This document shows, piece after piece, positions 25,952 through 34,893 of a stretch of 64,000 nucleotides of DNA. This DNA comes from Rhodoplanes tepidamans. Its GTDB lineage: Bacteria > Pseudomonadota > Alphaproteobacteria > Rhizobiales > Xanthobacteraceae. The stretch covers positions 35,331 to 99,330 of the forward strand of contig NZ_JAUSUJ010000026.1 in the NCBI RefSeq assembly GCF_030813915.1, read 5' to 3'. Numbering within the stretch: the stretch's first letter is position 1; every line of letters begins with the position of its first letter. Position numbers and translations under genes: made by a program. Below the pieces are notes generated by a model that saw only the letters and a list, made by a program, of their open reading frames with translations, searched no databases and had not been told where the DNA came from.

Positions 25952-26190
25952 GGCGCTGCGGCCGACGTGTCCGGGGGTATTTTTTTACTCCGCTGGTGGC
26001 CGAGTAGCCGCAGTTTTGTCTGCTGGAGCAATATATTACCGCGGCCTACTAAAGGTTGCGTAGCCGGTTATGTTAGTAGATCGTAGCCAGATGACTCGAA
26101 AAGGCAGTCATACAACCTCTGCGGGCGGCATGGTTGCTTGACTGTCGCAAGCCGTCGTCACCCTACTCCGAATTATACCTGGAGGGGTCG
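25952..26190. other. A/T-richer intergenic boundary with an inverted repeat
   Basis: No gene is visible in these 239 bases. Base composition drops clearly in G+C compared with both flanks in the window. A run of seven T occurs near 25980. CTACTAA (26046-26052) and TTAGTAG (26073-26079) form a perfect 7-bp inverted repeat 20 bp apart. It separates the PAPS genes from the glycan-transferase block and may carry the promoter of the latter. It may also mark the edge of acquired DNA. Confidence 0.6.
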
Positions 26191-27660
26191 ATGCGGGTGA
26201 CGAGCCTTTCTCTAGCCTGGCCACGCGGCGATCAGGCATCGTTACTCGGCGTTTCGGCCGTTCTGGGTGTTGTCCAGCTTTTGATGTGGGTCGTTCTGGC
26301 GAGGCACGTGCCTCTTTCCGGCGACGAGTTCTTCTATCTCTCCGCCTCGAAGCGGGTCCCCGAGCTGCTGGTCGACGCGGCTCGGCTCGATGCTCCGCGC
26401 GCATACGCGGCGCTCGCGGCGCTCGTCGGCCCGGGCTGGTTCATGCCCGGGATGGCCGTCGTTCTGGCGCCGGTCAGCCTCGTGACCGATTCGATTCCCG
26501 TGCTGCGCCTCTATGTCGGCGTGCTGAACTTCGTACTGCTGTGCGTGCTTCTCCGACTCCTGCGTGATGAGTTCGGAGGACGCGCGCCTCTGGTCTATGC
26601 GCTCTGCATTTCGATCGTTCCCTATTACTCGATCTATGCGTTCACGCTGTGGGCCGATCTGGTCGGCACCCACGCCCTGCTCATCATGGTGCTGATGTTC
26701 CTGCGCCGCGTTCGAACCGGGACGATCGAGTGGGCCGGCAACGGGCCGGTGTTCCGGTTCGGGCTCATGCTCGGCGCTCTCACCTATCTGCGAGGTTTCT
26801 ATTGGCTTCTGGCGCCGATGTTCGCCGTGCTGTTGTTCCTCGGCAATATCGGACGTCAGACGATGAGAGAGCGTCTGTCGCGGCTTGCGATTCAGTTTGG
26901 TGTCTTCGCTGTAGGGCTGGCGGTCGTGGTCGCCCCATGGACCTTGGCGGTGAGCTCGTTGCATGGGTTCCATCTGACGGTGACCAGCGTGACGGCATCC
27001 AGAATCGCATTGCTGGGAAGTCGAAGCTACATCGAACCGATCGACGCGGTGGGCAAGCGGTTCATGCCGGTCGAGAACCACATCCGCGCACGCGCCAAGG
27101 AAACCGGGCTCAGCTATGGTGATCAGGCCCGGATCGAGCGTGATTCGGCACTGTCTGATCTCACGTTTCGGAGCTATGCCGAGGCGGTCGCCCCGAACGT
27201 CGGGCGCTTCTTTCTGAACAGCGAGCAGTTTCTCACTCGTTTCGCGACGATATCGGCTTCCAGCGACCGCTGGCCGGGTCCCGAGTGGCGATCGCTTCTC
27301 TTCAGCTCGATGATGAGCATCAATCACTGGGGATGGCGAAGCCTGCTGCTGGTGGGAATCGCGCTGATGCTCGTTCCCGTCGCGCCTGCAGCGCTCAATC
27401 TGTATCTCTCGGTGGCCTTCAAGTACGTGGGGCTGCTTTTTGCCGTCGGCCCGTTCGTCGTTCTCGGTCATGGACGACACTACGTCGGATTCGTTCCGGT
27501 CATCGCCGTTGCAGTCGCCTGTGCGACGGCCTCGCGTGGATCCCTGCTGTGGTCGCGGCCTCCGAGAGCTTTCGACGATTGGCTTATTCTGGTCGGACAG
27601 GTCCTGGCCGCTGCGATCGCGAGCGGCATGTTGTTCGGTCCAATCGCCTTCGCGCCGTGA
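26191..27660 (+). CDS. GT-C-fold membrane glycosyltransferase (ArnT/PMT-like)
   Basis: A 489-residue polytopic protein with about ten to twelve membrane segments. A GGAGG lies 5 nt before the ATG at 26191. The first periplasmic loop has SGDEFFYLSASKR, the acidic DE motif of GT-C enzymes that use lipid-linked sugars. A second acidic/aromatic loop (SIYAFTLWADLVGTH) and a large soluble loop (about residues 280-390) follow. The codon use is less GC-extreme than the neighbours. It is followed by a DPM-type GT2, which makes the lipid-linked donor such enzymes use. The sugar transferred is unknown. Confidence 0.75.
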   Translation: MRVTSLSLAWPRGDQASLLGVSAVLGVVQLLMWVVLARHVPLSGDEFFYLSASKRVPELLVDAARLDAPRAYAALAALVGPGWFMPGMAVVLAPVSLVTDSIPVLRLYVGVLNFVLLCVLLRLLRDEFGGRAPLVYALCISIVPYYSIYAFTLWADLVGTHALLIMVLMFLRRVRTGTIEWAGNGPVFRFGLMLGALTYLRGFYWLLAPMFAVLLFLGNIGRQTMRERLSRLAIQFGVFAVGLAVVVAPWTLAVSSLHGFHLTVTSVTASRIALLGSRSYIEPIDAVGKRFMPVENHIRARAKETGLSYGDQARIERDSALSDLTFRSYAEAVAPNVGRFFLNSEQFLTRFATISASSDRWPGPEWRSLLFSSMMSINHWGWRSLLLVGIALMLVPVAPAALNLYLSVAFKYVGLLFAVGPFVVLGHGRHYVGFVPVIAVAVACATASRGSLLWSRPPRAFDDWLILVGQVLAAAIASGMLFGPIAFAP

Positions 27661-27804
27661 TGCGGCCCGAGAACGGATTGGCCGGGCGGAGTGCGGCGCG
27701 ATGATCGAAAATGGAACTTGCTCCGCGAGATCGCGAACGTGCCGGGGCGACGGCCGACCCGGCCGCGCCGGGCCGCTCCGTACGCCGACAGCCGGACGGC
27801 GCCG

Positions 27805-28773
27805 ATGAAGCTCTCCGTCGTCGCCACGCTCTACAAGTCCTCCGCCTTCGTCGGCGAGTTCCACCGCCGCGCTTCCGACGCCGCACGGGCCCTCGCCGGC
27901 GACGATTACGAGATCGTCCTGGTCAACGACGGATCGCCCGACGACAGCCTCGAGCTGGCCGTCGGGATCGCCGACGTCGACGCCCATGTCGTCGTGGTCG
28001 ACCTGTCCCGCAATTTCGGCCACCACAAGGCGATGCTGACCGGGCTCGAGCATGCGCGCGGCGATCGGATCTTCCTCGTCGACACGGATCTCGAGGAAGA
28101 GCCCGAATGGCTGCTTCCGTTCGCGCGGGCCATGGACGACACGCGGTGCGACATGGTCTACGGCGTGCAAGAGGTCCGCAAGGGCGGTCTGTTCGAGCGG
28201 GTGAGCGGCGATCTGTTCTACCGGGTGTTCAACCTCAGCAGCGGCATGGATCTTCCGCGCGGCATCGTGACCGCGCGTCTGATGACGCGGCGCTTCGTGG
28301 ACGCGCTGCTGTTGCACCGGGAGCGCGAGGTGTTCATCGTCGGCCTGTTCCATCTCACGGGATTCGACCAGCGGCCGTTCGCGGTGAAGAAGCACGGGCG
28401 GCCGGGATCGAGCTACACCCTGCGCCGCAAGATCTCGCTCGCCGTGAACGCCGTCACGTCGTTCAGCAACGCCCCGTTGATCTGGGTGTTCAACATCGGC
28501 CTCGCCATCTCGTTCTTCGCGGCGGCGTATGTGGCCTATCTGGTGTTCAACGCGCTGTTCCTGACGCGCCCGCTGGTCGGCTGGACGTCGGTGATCGCCT
28601 CGATCTGGCTGGTCGGAGGGATGATCATCTGCTTCATCGGGATCGTCGGGATCTATCTCTCGAAGGTGTTCACCGAGGTCAAGCAGAGACCCTATACCAT
28701 CGTGCGTCGCGTCTACGGACGGGGCGCCGGGACGACGAACCGAGGATCCGGAAATGGCCTACCTCTCGCGTGA
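27805..28773 (+). CDS. Membrane GT2 glycosyltransferase (polyprenyl-phosphate type, GtrB/DPM-like)
   Basis: A 322-residue protein. The catalytic domain starts at the ATG at 27805 (MKLSVVATLYKSSAFVGEF) and has VLVNDGSPDDS, the DLSRNFGHHKAMLTGLEHAR segment, and DTDLEEEPEWL in the DxD region. Two C-terminal membrane segments follow (WVFNIGLAISFFAAAYVAY and SVIASIWLVGGMIICFIGIV). This layout is that of enzymes that load a sugar onto undecaprenyl phosphate, feeding GT-C transferases like the preceding gene. Its 3' end overlaps the acyltransferase gene by 20 nt. The frame is open further upstream but without a ribosome site. Confidence 0.88.
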   Translation: MKLSVVATLYKSSAFVGEFHRRASDAARALAGDDYEIVLVNDGSPDDSLELAVGIADVDAHVVVVDLSRNFGHHKAMLTGLEHARGDRIFLVDTDLEEEPEWLLPFARAMDDTRCDMVYGVQEVRKGGLFERVSGDLFYRVFNLSSGMDLPRGIVTARLMTRRFVDALLLHREREVFIVGLFHLTGFDQRPFAVKKHGRPGSSYTLRRKISLAVNAVTSFSNAPLIWVFNIGLAISFFAAAYVAYLVFNALFLTRPLVGWTSVIASIWLVGGMIICFIGIVGIYLSKVFTEVKQRPYTIVRRVYGRGAGTTNRGSGNGLPLA

Positions 28774-29317
28774 TCAGCTCGAACGGCTCGGATTCCGCTC
28801 GCTCGGCAAGAACGTGCTCGTCAGCGACAAGGCGAGCATCTACGATCACGACCGGATCGAGATCGGCGACAACTCCCGGATCGACGATTTCTGCGTGGTC
28901 TCCGGGCGGGTCGTGATCGGACGGAACGTCTTTATTTCGGTATTCTGTAATGTCGCAGGCGGGGAGCCCGGCGTCGTGATGGAAGATTTCACCGGCCTCG
29001 CTTACGGCTGCTATGTTTTCTCTCAGAGCGATGACTACTCCGGCAGGACGATGACGAATTCGACCGTTCCGGACGAGTACAAGTCCGAGAAGAAGGCGGC
29101 GGTGCGGATCGGGCGTCATTGCATCGTCGGCGCAAGGTCCGTCGTGCTCCCGGGCGTCACGCTGGCCGAGGGCACCGCCGTCGGCGCCATGACGATGGTG
29201 ACCAAGAGCACGCAGCCGTGGAGTGTCTATTTCGGAGTTCCGGCCAAACGACTGAAGCGGCGACGGCGAGATCTGCTCGAACTGGAGCGACAGTATTTGG
29301 CCGACGAACAGCCATAG
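28754..29317 (+). CDS. Left-handed beta-helix acyltransferase (hexapeptide repeats)
   Basis: A 187-residue trimeric-type acetyl/acyltransferase. Hexapeptide repeats run through SIYDHDRIEIGDNSRIDDFC, GRVVIGRNVF and RIGRHCIVGARSVVLPGVTL, and the tail has GVPAKRLKRR, typical of NodL/WbbJ-like enzymes. It overlaps the GT2 gene by 20 nt and is clearly co-expressed. With the WecE-type aminotransferase at 31616 it could acetylate an amino-deoxy sugar (as FdtC does), or it could acetylate the glycan. The acceptor is not known. Confidence 0.87.
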   Translation: MAYLSRDQLERLGFRSLGKNVLVSDKASIYDHDRIEIGDNSRIDDFCVVSGRVVIGRNVFISVFCNVAGGEPGVVMEDFTGLAYGCYVFSQSDDYSGRTMTNSTVPDEYKSEKKAAVRIGRHCIVGARSVVLPGVTLAEGTAVGAMTMVTKSTQPWSVYFGVPAKRLKRRRRDLLELERQYLADEQP

Positions 29318-29497
29318 CCGATCGGTCGAAACGGAGGACAACGGGCAATTCCGATGGACCGAGCGGCAGATGTCCGCCGCGCCTCCAGTGGAGACCGGCT
29401 CCCGCTCTACGGTGTGGCTTGTGCACTTCGCTCGTCGCGCGAACGTGGCATCCACGGTCCCGCTGAATCGATGCTCACATGGTGGAGAAGGTCGGTA

Positions 29498-31519
29498 TCA
29501 CGGGGCCGGGTCGACTCGAAACAAGAGATGGTCGTCGGTCTCGAAGACCTTGGTCAGGCATGGCTGCTGCACGACGCACGCCGTGCCGTCTCTGAGTGAC
29601 GGGGGCGTGGCTTTCTTTTCCGCCGCCACCCAGCGGACCCGATGACGCACGAGCGGTTCGCTCTCCACCGATCCGTTCGCCCAGCTCGACCAGAACCGGT
29701 CCACGGCGGCCCTCCGCTTCGGGAGGTCGGCGACGCTCGCAAACGACGCCTCGAAGATGCCGTGGAATGGGACCCGCAGCCGGGTCAGCGTGAGGACCGA
29801 TGGGTTCCGGGTCGTCAGAATCACGTCTCCCGGGGCCGCCTTGTCGTTCTCGGCGGCGATCATGGCGAGCTCGGAGCGGGTCAGCTCGGCCACCGGCCGT
29901 CGTGTCGCGACCTTGCTGACGTACTGGACCGTCGATGCGAATCCGGCGACGGCGACGAGCGGCACGAGGGCGATCCGGACCACGCGGGCGCTGTTTCGCC
30001 AGATCGCGCAAAGGCCCACCATCGCAAGGACCGTCGCAGCGTACTTCGCCTGTCCCAGGAACCAGACCGAGTTGTTGTAGGCGCTGGGGCCGGCGGCGAC
30101 CGGAACGACATAGGAGCCGAGCGTGAGGACCGGTCCGAGAACGACGAACACGGTGAGAAAGAACTCGAACGGTTGCGCGACGAAATGCACGAGGCTGCGA
30201 AGCATGGCGGGGATGCCGAACAGGCGATACCCGAAGGTCATCGCCAGATAGGCGGCGGTCCCGAACACAGTGTGCCCGGCCAGCCAGGGAAGCGCCATGG
30301 CGGTCCACGCGGTGGACACGTAGTAGGGGATCGCCGATTTGAAGATCCAGACGAAGCTGGGCGTTCCGAGATTCACGACCGCCATGTAGCCTGCCAGCGG
30401 CAGGCTCGCGCAGGCCGCGGCGATCCCGGGTATCAGGAAGGGACCGCGGCGAGCGAGCAGGAGAACAGCCGACGACAGCGCCAGGGCGCCGACCAGATGA
30501 ATGTAGGTGAAGAGCTTGATCTCGATCAGCACGGCGCACAGCAGCGCGAACGGAGCGGCCCACCGCAGCTGTGACGTCGCGGCTGCACGCTGCAGGCAGA
30601 AGAAGGACATGAACATGAAGCCGTGCGCGACCACCATCGGATTATGCCACGCCAGCGAAAATGCCGTCGGTACGCGGAAGTAGGCGACGCTCCAGACCCC
30701 TGCGGATCCCTGCAGCCATCCGGGGATGAACGCCAGATCCTCGCCCAGAACCGCCAGGAGAGCGCCGACGACGGCGGCCGGGCCGGAGCCCGTCACGCGC
30801 CGGATCAGGCAGAAGGCCGCGAGCACGTTCGTCGCGATGAACAGGGTCGGACAGAACCGGACCATCAGGTCCGGCAGGGCGAGCCCGCCGAAGCGGACCA
30901 GAACCGCGGTCGCGACGTCCATCCCGACATGGTAGTTCAGGGCCGCGCCGGCCAGGAACGGCACCTGCGGCGGAACCGTGTGGGTCAGCTCCGAGGTGAT
31001 CGAGGCGTGCAGGAGCAGGTCGTTCGTGACGACGAAGACGAGACGCCCGTCGCCGGTCAGCGACAAGTTCGTGTAGTAGAAGTTGATCGCCGCGAGGGGC
31101 GTGCAGGCCGCCAAGACGACCAGGGGGAGTGCGACGTGCTCCTTGCCGGGTGTTTTCGCGGAGCCCGGGGACATCGTGCGCCAGAGCGCGCGGACGCCGA
31201 GGGTCCCGATCGCGATCCAGGCCCAGAGCAGCCACCCGGCGCCACTCCACTGGAGCACCGCGTAGATCGCGCCCGTCGCCGCCATGCCGAGAACCGTCGC
31301 GAGCGTCAGGTGCTCGATCGGCGTCACGTCGAGGCGGAACAGTCCGGACAGCAGGCTACCCGGAAGCACGAACAGCACCAGGACGGCGCCGAGAAAGTGC
31401 GGAAAGGAAAGCCAGGAGGTCGCGGTCCAGACGGAGAACACGGACCAGTAGACCAGGAGAACGACGATTGTCGCAGTGGCAGCCGCAACCGCCATGATCG
31501 GAGGTCGGAACGTGGTCAT
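29498..31519 (-). CDS. Large polytopic membrane protein, GT-C-like, function unknown
   Basis: A 673-residue protein with some fourteen hydrophobic segments up to about residue 520, then a soluble C-terminal part of about 150 residues. Short conserved-looking loops hold charged and aromatic residues: TNDLLLHASITSELTHTVPP with ALNYHVGMDV after it, EDLAFIPGWL, and AWHNPMVVAHG. The layout is that of GT-C transferases or of polytopic glycan proteins. The protein at 53940-55583 has a similar loop order (HVQELASL, HFYYVAWMP, WVPHHLIAG). It converges on the acyltransferase gene with a 180-nt gap without a clear repeat. I cannot name its reaction. Confidence 0.7.
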   Translation of the reverse strand: MTTFRPPIMAVAAATATIVVLLVYWSVFSVWTATSWLSFPHFLGAVLVLFVLPGSLLSGLFRLDVTPIEHLTLATVLGMAATGAIYAVLQWSGAGWLLWAWIAIGTLGVRALWRTMSPGSAKTPGKEHVALPLVVLAACTPLAAINFYYTNLSLTGDGRLVFVVTNDLLLHASITSELTHTVPPQVPFLAGAALNYHVGMDVATAVLVRFGGLALPDLMVRFCPTLFIATNVLAAFCLIRRVTGSGPAAVVGALLAVLGEDLAFIPGWLQGSAGVWSVAYFRVPTAFSLAWHNPMVVAHGFMFMSFFCLQRAAATSQLRWAAPFALLCAVLIEIKLFTYIHLVGALALSSAVLLLARRGPFLIPGIAAACASLPLAGYMAVVNLGTPSFVWIFKSAIPYYVSTAWTAMALPWLAGHTVFGTAAYLAMTFGYRLFGIPAMLRSLVHFVAQPFEFFLTVFVVLGPVLTLGSYVVPVAAGPSAYNNSVWFLGQAKYAATVLAMVGLCAIWRNSARVVRIALVPLVAVAGFASTVQYVSKVATRRPVAELTRSELAMIAAENDKAAPGDVILTTRNPSVLTLTRLRVPFHGIFEASFASVADLPKRRAAVDRFWSSWANGSVESEPLVRHRVRWVAAEKKATPPSLRDGTACVVQQPCLTKVFETDDHLLFRVDPAP

Positions 31520-31615
31520 GGCTCGAAACCCATCTTGGACCGACGATCGTCCACTCGAGTCGCCAGGTTCATCGAATGTCGAAGAGAGGCGCGGAAAGAA
31601 CCATCGAGGCGCGGT

Positions 31616-32764
31616 TCACGGCCGACCTCCGGTGATGCTGCTCCGCAGGGCCGAGACCACGTCCCGGGCCGCGTCGTCGGACAGGCTGTGGAACAGCGGC
31701 AGGCGGACGAGTCGGGCGGCGAGGTCGTCGGTCACCCGCATCGGTCCGGACACGCGGCCGAGCCGGCGGCCGGCCGGCGAGCCGTGCAAGGGAACGTAGT
31801 GGAACGGCGTTCCAATTCCCTGCTTCGCCATCGCCGCGATGAAAGATCTCCTCGCGTCCGGCGTCGGAAGCAGGACGTAGTACATGTGCCCGTTGTGATC
31901 GCAGTGGGCCGGCACGACGGGGCGGCGCAGCAGCGCTCCTCGCTCGAGCTCCTCCAGGGCCTCGTGATAGAGGTGCCACACGGCCCGCCGACGTGCATTG
32001 ATCGCGTCCGCGAGCTCGATCTGTCCGTACAGATAGGCGGCGACCAGCTCTCCGGGCAGGAACGACGAGCCGATGTCGACCCAGGTGTACTTGTCCACCC
32101 GGCCCTCGAAGAACTGCGTCCGGTTGGTCCCCTTCTCGCGGATGATCGCGGCCCGGTCGGCGAGTCGCGGATCGTTGACGACGAGCGCGCCGCCTTCACC
32201 CGAGATCACGTTCTTGGTCTCGTGGAAGCTGAACGCCGCGAGGCGGCCGAGCGATCCGGCCGGGCGGCCCCGGTAGCGCGACCCGAGCGCCTGGGCCGCG
32301 TCCTCGACGATCGGCAGTCGATGCGCGTCGGCGATCTGCTGCAGCGTGTCCATCTCCGCCGGCACGCCCGCATAATGGACGGCGAAGATCGCCTTCGTGC
32401 GCGCGGTCACGGCGGTCCGGACGCGCTCGGGGTCGATGTTCAGGGTCTGCGGGTCGACGTCGACGAACACCGGCGTCGCGCCGCGCAGGGCCACGGCATT
32501 GGCCGTCGACACGAACGTGAAGGAGGGCATCACGACCTCGTCGCCGGGACCGAGATCGAGCAGGATGGCCGCCATCTCCAGGGCGGCCGTGCAGGAATGG
32601 GTGAGGAAGACCGAGCCGCCTCCCACGATGTCGCGCAGACGCGTCTCGCAGGCCCGCGTGTAGAAGCCGTCGCCGGCGAGCTGCCCCCGCGTCACGGCGT
32701 CGACGATGTTGGCGAGCTCGCGCCCCACGATCGTCGGCCGGTTGAATGGAATGCGCGACGTCAT
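31616..32764 (-). CDS. DegT/DnrJ/EryC1 sugar aminotransferase (WecE type)
   Basis: A 382-residue PLP enzyme that makes amino-deoxy sugar nucleotides. The PLP lysine is K184 in FSFHETKNVISGEGG, and the paired aspartate is in IVEDAAQALGSRY. The opening IPFNRPTIVGRELANI and the segments LTHSCTAALEMAAILLDLGP and MPSFTFVSTANA are very close to enterobacterial WecE, which aminates dTDP-4-keto-6-deoxyglucose at C4. It is on the minus strand between the polytopic protein and the methyltransferase genes. It likely provides an amino sugar for the glycan made by this region; no sugar-nucleotide synthase (RmlA/RmlB) is in the window. Confidence 0.9.
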   Translation of the reverse strand: MTSRIPFNRPTIVGRELANIVDAVTRGQLAGDGFYTRACETRLRDIVGGGSVFLTHSCTAALEMAAILLDLGPGDEVVMPSFTFVSTANAVALRGATPVFVDVDPQTLNIDPERVRTAVTARTKAIFAVHYAGVPAEMDTLQQIADAHRLPIVEDAAQALGSRYRGRPAGSLGRLAAFSFHETKNVISGEGGALVVNDPRLADRAAIIREKGTNRTQFFEGRVDKYTWVDIGSSFLPGELVAAYLYGQIELADAINARRRAVWHLYHEALEELERGALLRRPVVPAHCDHNGHMYYVLLPTPDARRSFIAAMAKQGIGTPFHYVPLHGSPAGRRLGRVSGPMRVTDDLAARLVRLPLFHSLSDDAARDVVSALRSSITGGRP

Positions 32765-32923
32765 ATCGTTCTGGTCTCGCTGGGGGGACTGGCGACATCA
32801 GTGTCGTATCGCGGCGTAGAGGACTCGGACGACAGCTGCAAGTGGTGTATGCGACAGAAGGCGATGGCGCAGGAGTGCGTGGTCGCCGGAGAGCTGTCTC
32901 GCCGGGTCGAGCAACGGTCGGTG

Positions 32924-33763
32924 TCACGCCGGCCTTGCCGGACGGCGCGCGACGAGCAGAATCGACGTTCCCTGGCGCGGCCGCTTCCCGGCTGCGAGCC
33001 GGCGGGCCTCGCGGGCCAGACAGGCCTCGATGGCGGATTCGACGATCCCGTGCCGCCGATGGTCCCGCAGCGTGGCCGCCGCCGTCGAGACCCTGCGCAA
33101 GCCGAGCCGACTGGGAAGCGCCCGGAGCAGGAGGACCGGCAGCACCAGCGGGGCGAAGAAGTAGCTCGAATAGACCACGCCGAAGCCGGCGCTCGTGACG
33201 AGCGCAGCGAGACCGGACGCCGAGTAGCGGCGCACATGGCCGGCGAAATCGTCGTCGCTCGACCAGAGCCAGGTGTTGGCCGGCACGGTCAGGAACAGCA
33301 TTCCGCCCGGCGCGAGCAGACGATGAAGGAGCCGCAGCAGCGCGAGATCGTCGGCCACGTGCTCGATCACGTCGAAGGCGCCGACATTCGCCACGCTCTC
33401 CTCGACGAAGGCGTCCGGCTCGACGAGCCCCTCCACCACCGGCAGGCCGCGCGATGCGGCGATCTCCGCGCCTTCGGCTCCCGGCTCGACGACCAGGATG
33501 TCGGCACCCTGTGCGCTCAGGGCCCGGGCGACGGCTCCGTTGCCGCCCCCGACGTCGAGGAAGGGGCCCGGCCTGCCGAAGCGGCGACAGGCCTCGCACA
33601 GCACCGCGTTGCGATGGCGGAACCAGAACGAGATGTCCTCGATCTCGGCGACACCGGCCCGGTCGGCCGGATAGCTGACGCCCCGGGCGGTTCCCAGACG
33701 CCACCGACGCCCGGCGACCGGGACGGCCTGCGGAAAGATGCGCCTGACGGTCGTGTCGTCCAT
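32924..33763 (-). CDS. Class I SAM-dependent methyltransferase
   Basis: A 279-residue methyltransferase. SAM motif I is FLDVGGGNGAVARAL, followed by an acidic VVEPGAEGAEIA, and the FDVIEHVADDLALLRLLHRL segment with PGGMLFLTVPANTWLWS. The ATG at 33763 is used since the frame upstream is low-complexity GC-rich sequence. It has the layout of methyltransferases in surface-polysaccharide clusters. A hydrophobic stretch (YFFAPLVLPVLLLRALP) in the C-terminal half suggests membrane contact. It is divergent from the sulfotransferase gene. The target, lipid or sugar, is unknown. Confidence 0.85.
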   Translation of the reverse strand: MDDTTVRRIFPQAVPVAGRRWRLGTARGVSYPADRAGVAEIEDISFWFRHRNAVLCEACRRFGRPGPFLDVGGGNGAVARALSAQGADILVVEPGAEGAEIAASRGLPVVEGLVEPDAFVEESVANVGAFDVIEHVADDLALLRLLHRLLAPGGMLFLTVPANTWLWSSDDDFAGHVRRYSASGLAALVTSAGFGVVYSSYFFAPLVLPVLLLRALPSRLGLRRVSTAAATLRDHRRHGIVESAIEACLAREARRLAAGKRPRQGTSILLVARRPARPA

Positions 33764-34133
33764 GAAGAGCCCGCCCGCCCGAAAATGGGATCGTCCGCGA
33801 TCTATGCCGCGCGGTGGACAGCGACACAATCGGGCGCGGCCTCTTTTGCACGCTCTCGGCCATCCTCCGCGGAGCGGTTCGGACGAGCGCGCCCTCCCCG
33901 GCGTCAGGGTGAACTCGGACGGCGGGTCCGGGTCGGAGTCGGATCGGCCGGACCAGTCCGGCTCGGCCGGGCCGGTCGGCCTCGGCATGGCGCGACCGGC
34001 ATCGACGTCCTCTACGAGCGCTCCGGAACCGCGATCGACGCGGAACCCCGCCGCAAAAGTGCCGAGCCGCTTCTCGCCGGGTGGTGCCGCGGGTGAGAGG
34101 GTGATAGATCGGCAGAGCCCCGGGAGCACTCGC
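33764..34133. other. Divergent GC-rich gap between methyltransferase and sulfotransferase
   Basis: Within these 370 bases I find no gene. The part near 33905-33990 is a loose run of CGG-containing units that would read as Ser/Gly/Asp-rich residues in the sulfotransferase frame, but nothing resembles the family there. Promoters for both genes should lie here. I see no clear operator. Confidence 0.5.
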
Positions 34134-34865
34134 ATGCAGGATCGACCACTCCTGTCAGTTCACGTGCCGAAATGCGCCGGCACGTCGTTTCGCGCCTGGC
34201 TGGAATCGGTCTTCCCCGGACCCCAGCTTCTCCTCGATTACGACGATCGGCCGATCGATCCGTCGTCTCCGATGAACACGGCGACGGCCGCGTTCCTGGC
34301 GGCGTGCCACGCGCGCCCGCTGGCCGCGAGCGTCCGCGCCGTCCACGGGCACTTCTGGATCAGGAAGTACGACCACGTTCTGGCGGCGCGGCGCATCACG
34401 GTCCTGCGGCATCCGCTGGCGCGAACGCTGTCCCATTACTACTTCTGGCTCGAGACCCCGCCGCACGGCCACGCGCTCCACGATCGCGTCCTCGGCGAGC
34501 GGATGACGCTTCTCGATTTCGCCGCCCTCCCGCAGATGAGGTGGTTCTATCGCGACCACTTCTTCCGCGACGTCGACATGGCGACGTTCGACTTCATCGG
34601 CGACGTCGACCGCCTCGCGGAGGACATCGAGCGGCTGGAGCGGCTGCTCGGGGTGAAAGGGCATCGCGTCCGCGTGAACGAGAATCCGCGGGCCGGATAC
34701 GGGGCGGAGATCGAGCGCGTTCTCCGGGACGCTCGGGTCAGGTCCGCTCTGGAGACGCTGCTCGCCGACGACATCGCGTTCTTCGAGGCGCAGATGATCC
34801 GGCGGGCCGGGCAGCTCGACGGGGCCGCGACCTCCGAGAGCGCGGCCGGGCGATCCTCGCCGTGA
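34134..34865 (+). CDS. PAPS-dependent sulfotransferase (family 2 type)
   Basis: A 243-residue enzyme. The 5'-phosphosulfate loop is HVPKCAGTSFRAWL at residues 10-23, and the 3'-phosphate site is RHPLARTLSHYYFW. The pattern is that of the carbohydrate sulfotransferase (Sulfotransfer_2) family, which moves sulfate from PAPS to sugars. A GGGA sits 8 nt before the ATG at 34134. CysD and CysNC, the PAPS source, are 9 kb upstream in the same glycan region. The frame is open further upstream but lacks family features. The acceptor is probably the glycan or glycolipid made here. Confidence 0.82.
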   Translation: MQDRPLLSVHVPKCAGTSFRAWLESVFPGPQLLLDYDDRPIDPSSPMNTATAAFLAACHARPLAASVRAVHGHFWIRKYDHVLAARRITVLRHPLARTLSHYYFWLETPPHGHALHDRVLGERMTLLDFAALPQMRWFYRDHFFRDVDMATFDFIGDVDRLAEDIERLERLLGVKGHRVRVNENPRAGYGAEIERVLRDARVRSALETLLADDIAFFEAQMIRRAGQLDGAATSESAAGRSSP

Positions 34866-34893
34866 GGCGAGCCCGACTGCGCCGGTCGGCGTC

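Noticed and set aside
25952..26190. Insertion sequence remnant at the A/T-rich boundary
   Set aside because: Only a 7-bp inverted repeat is present, without a transposase fragment or target duplication that I can see.
26242..28395. Minus-strand open frame of about 700 codons in the glycan region
   Set aside because: Opposite the GT-C and GT2 genes, which have clear motifs and ribosome sites; no motif in the shadow.
30623..34096. Plus-strand open frame of over 1100 codons
   Set aside because: It lies opposite three well-supported minus-strand genes and is rich in Arg/Asp/Gly/His in the way of high-GC antisense shadows.
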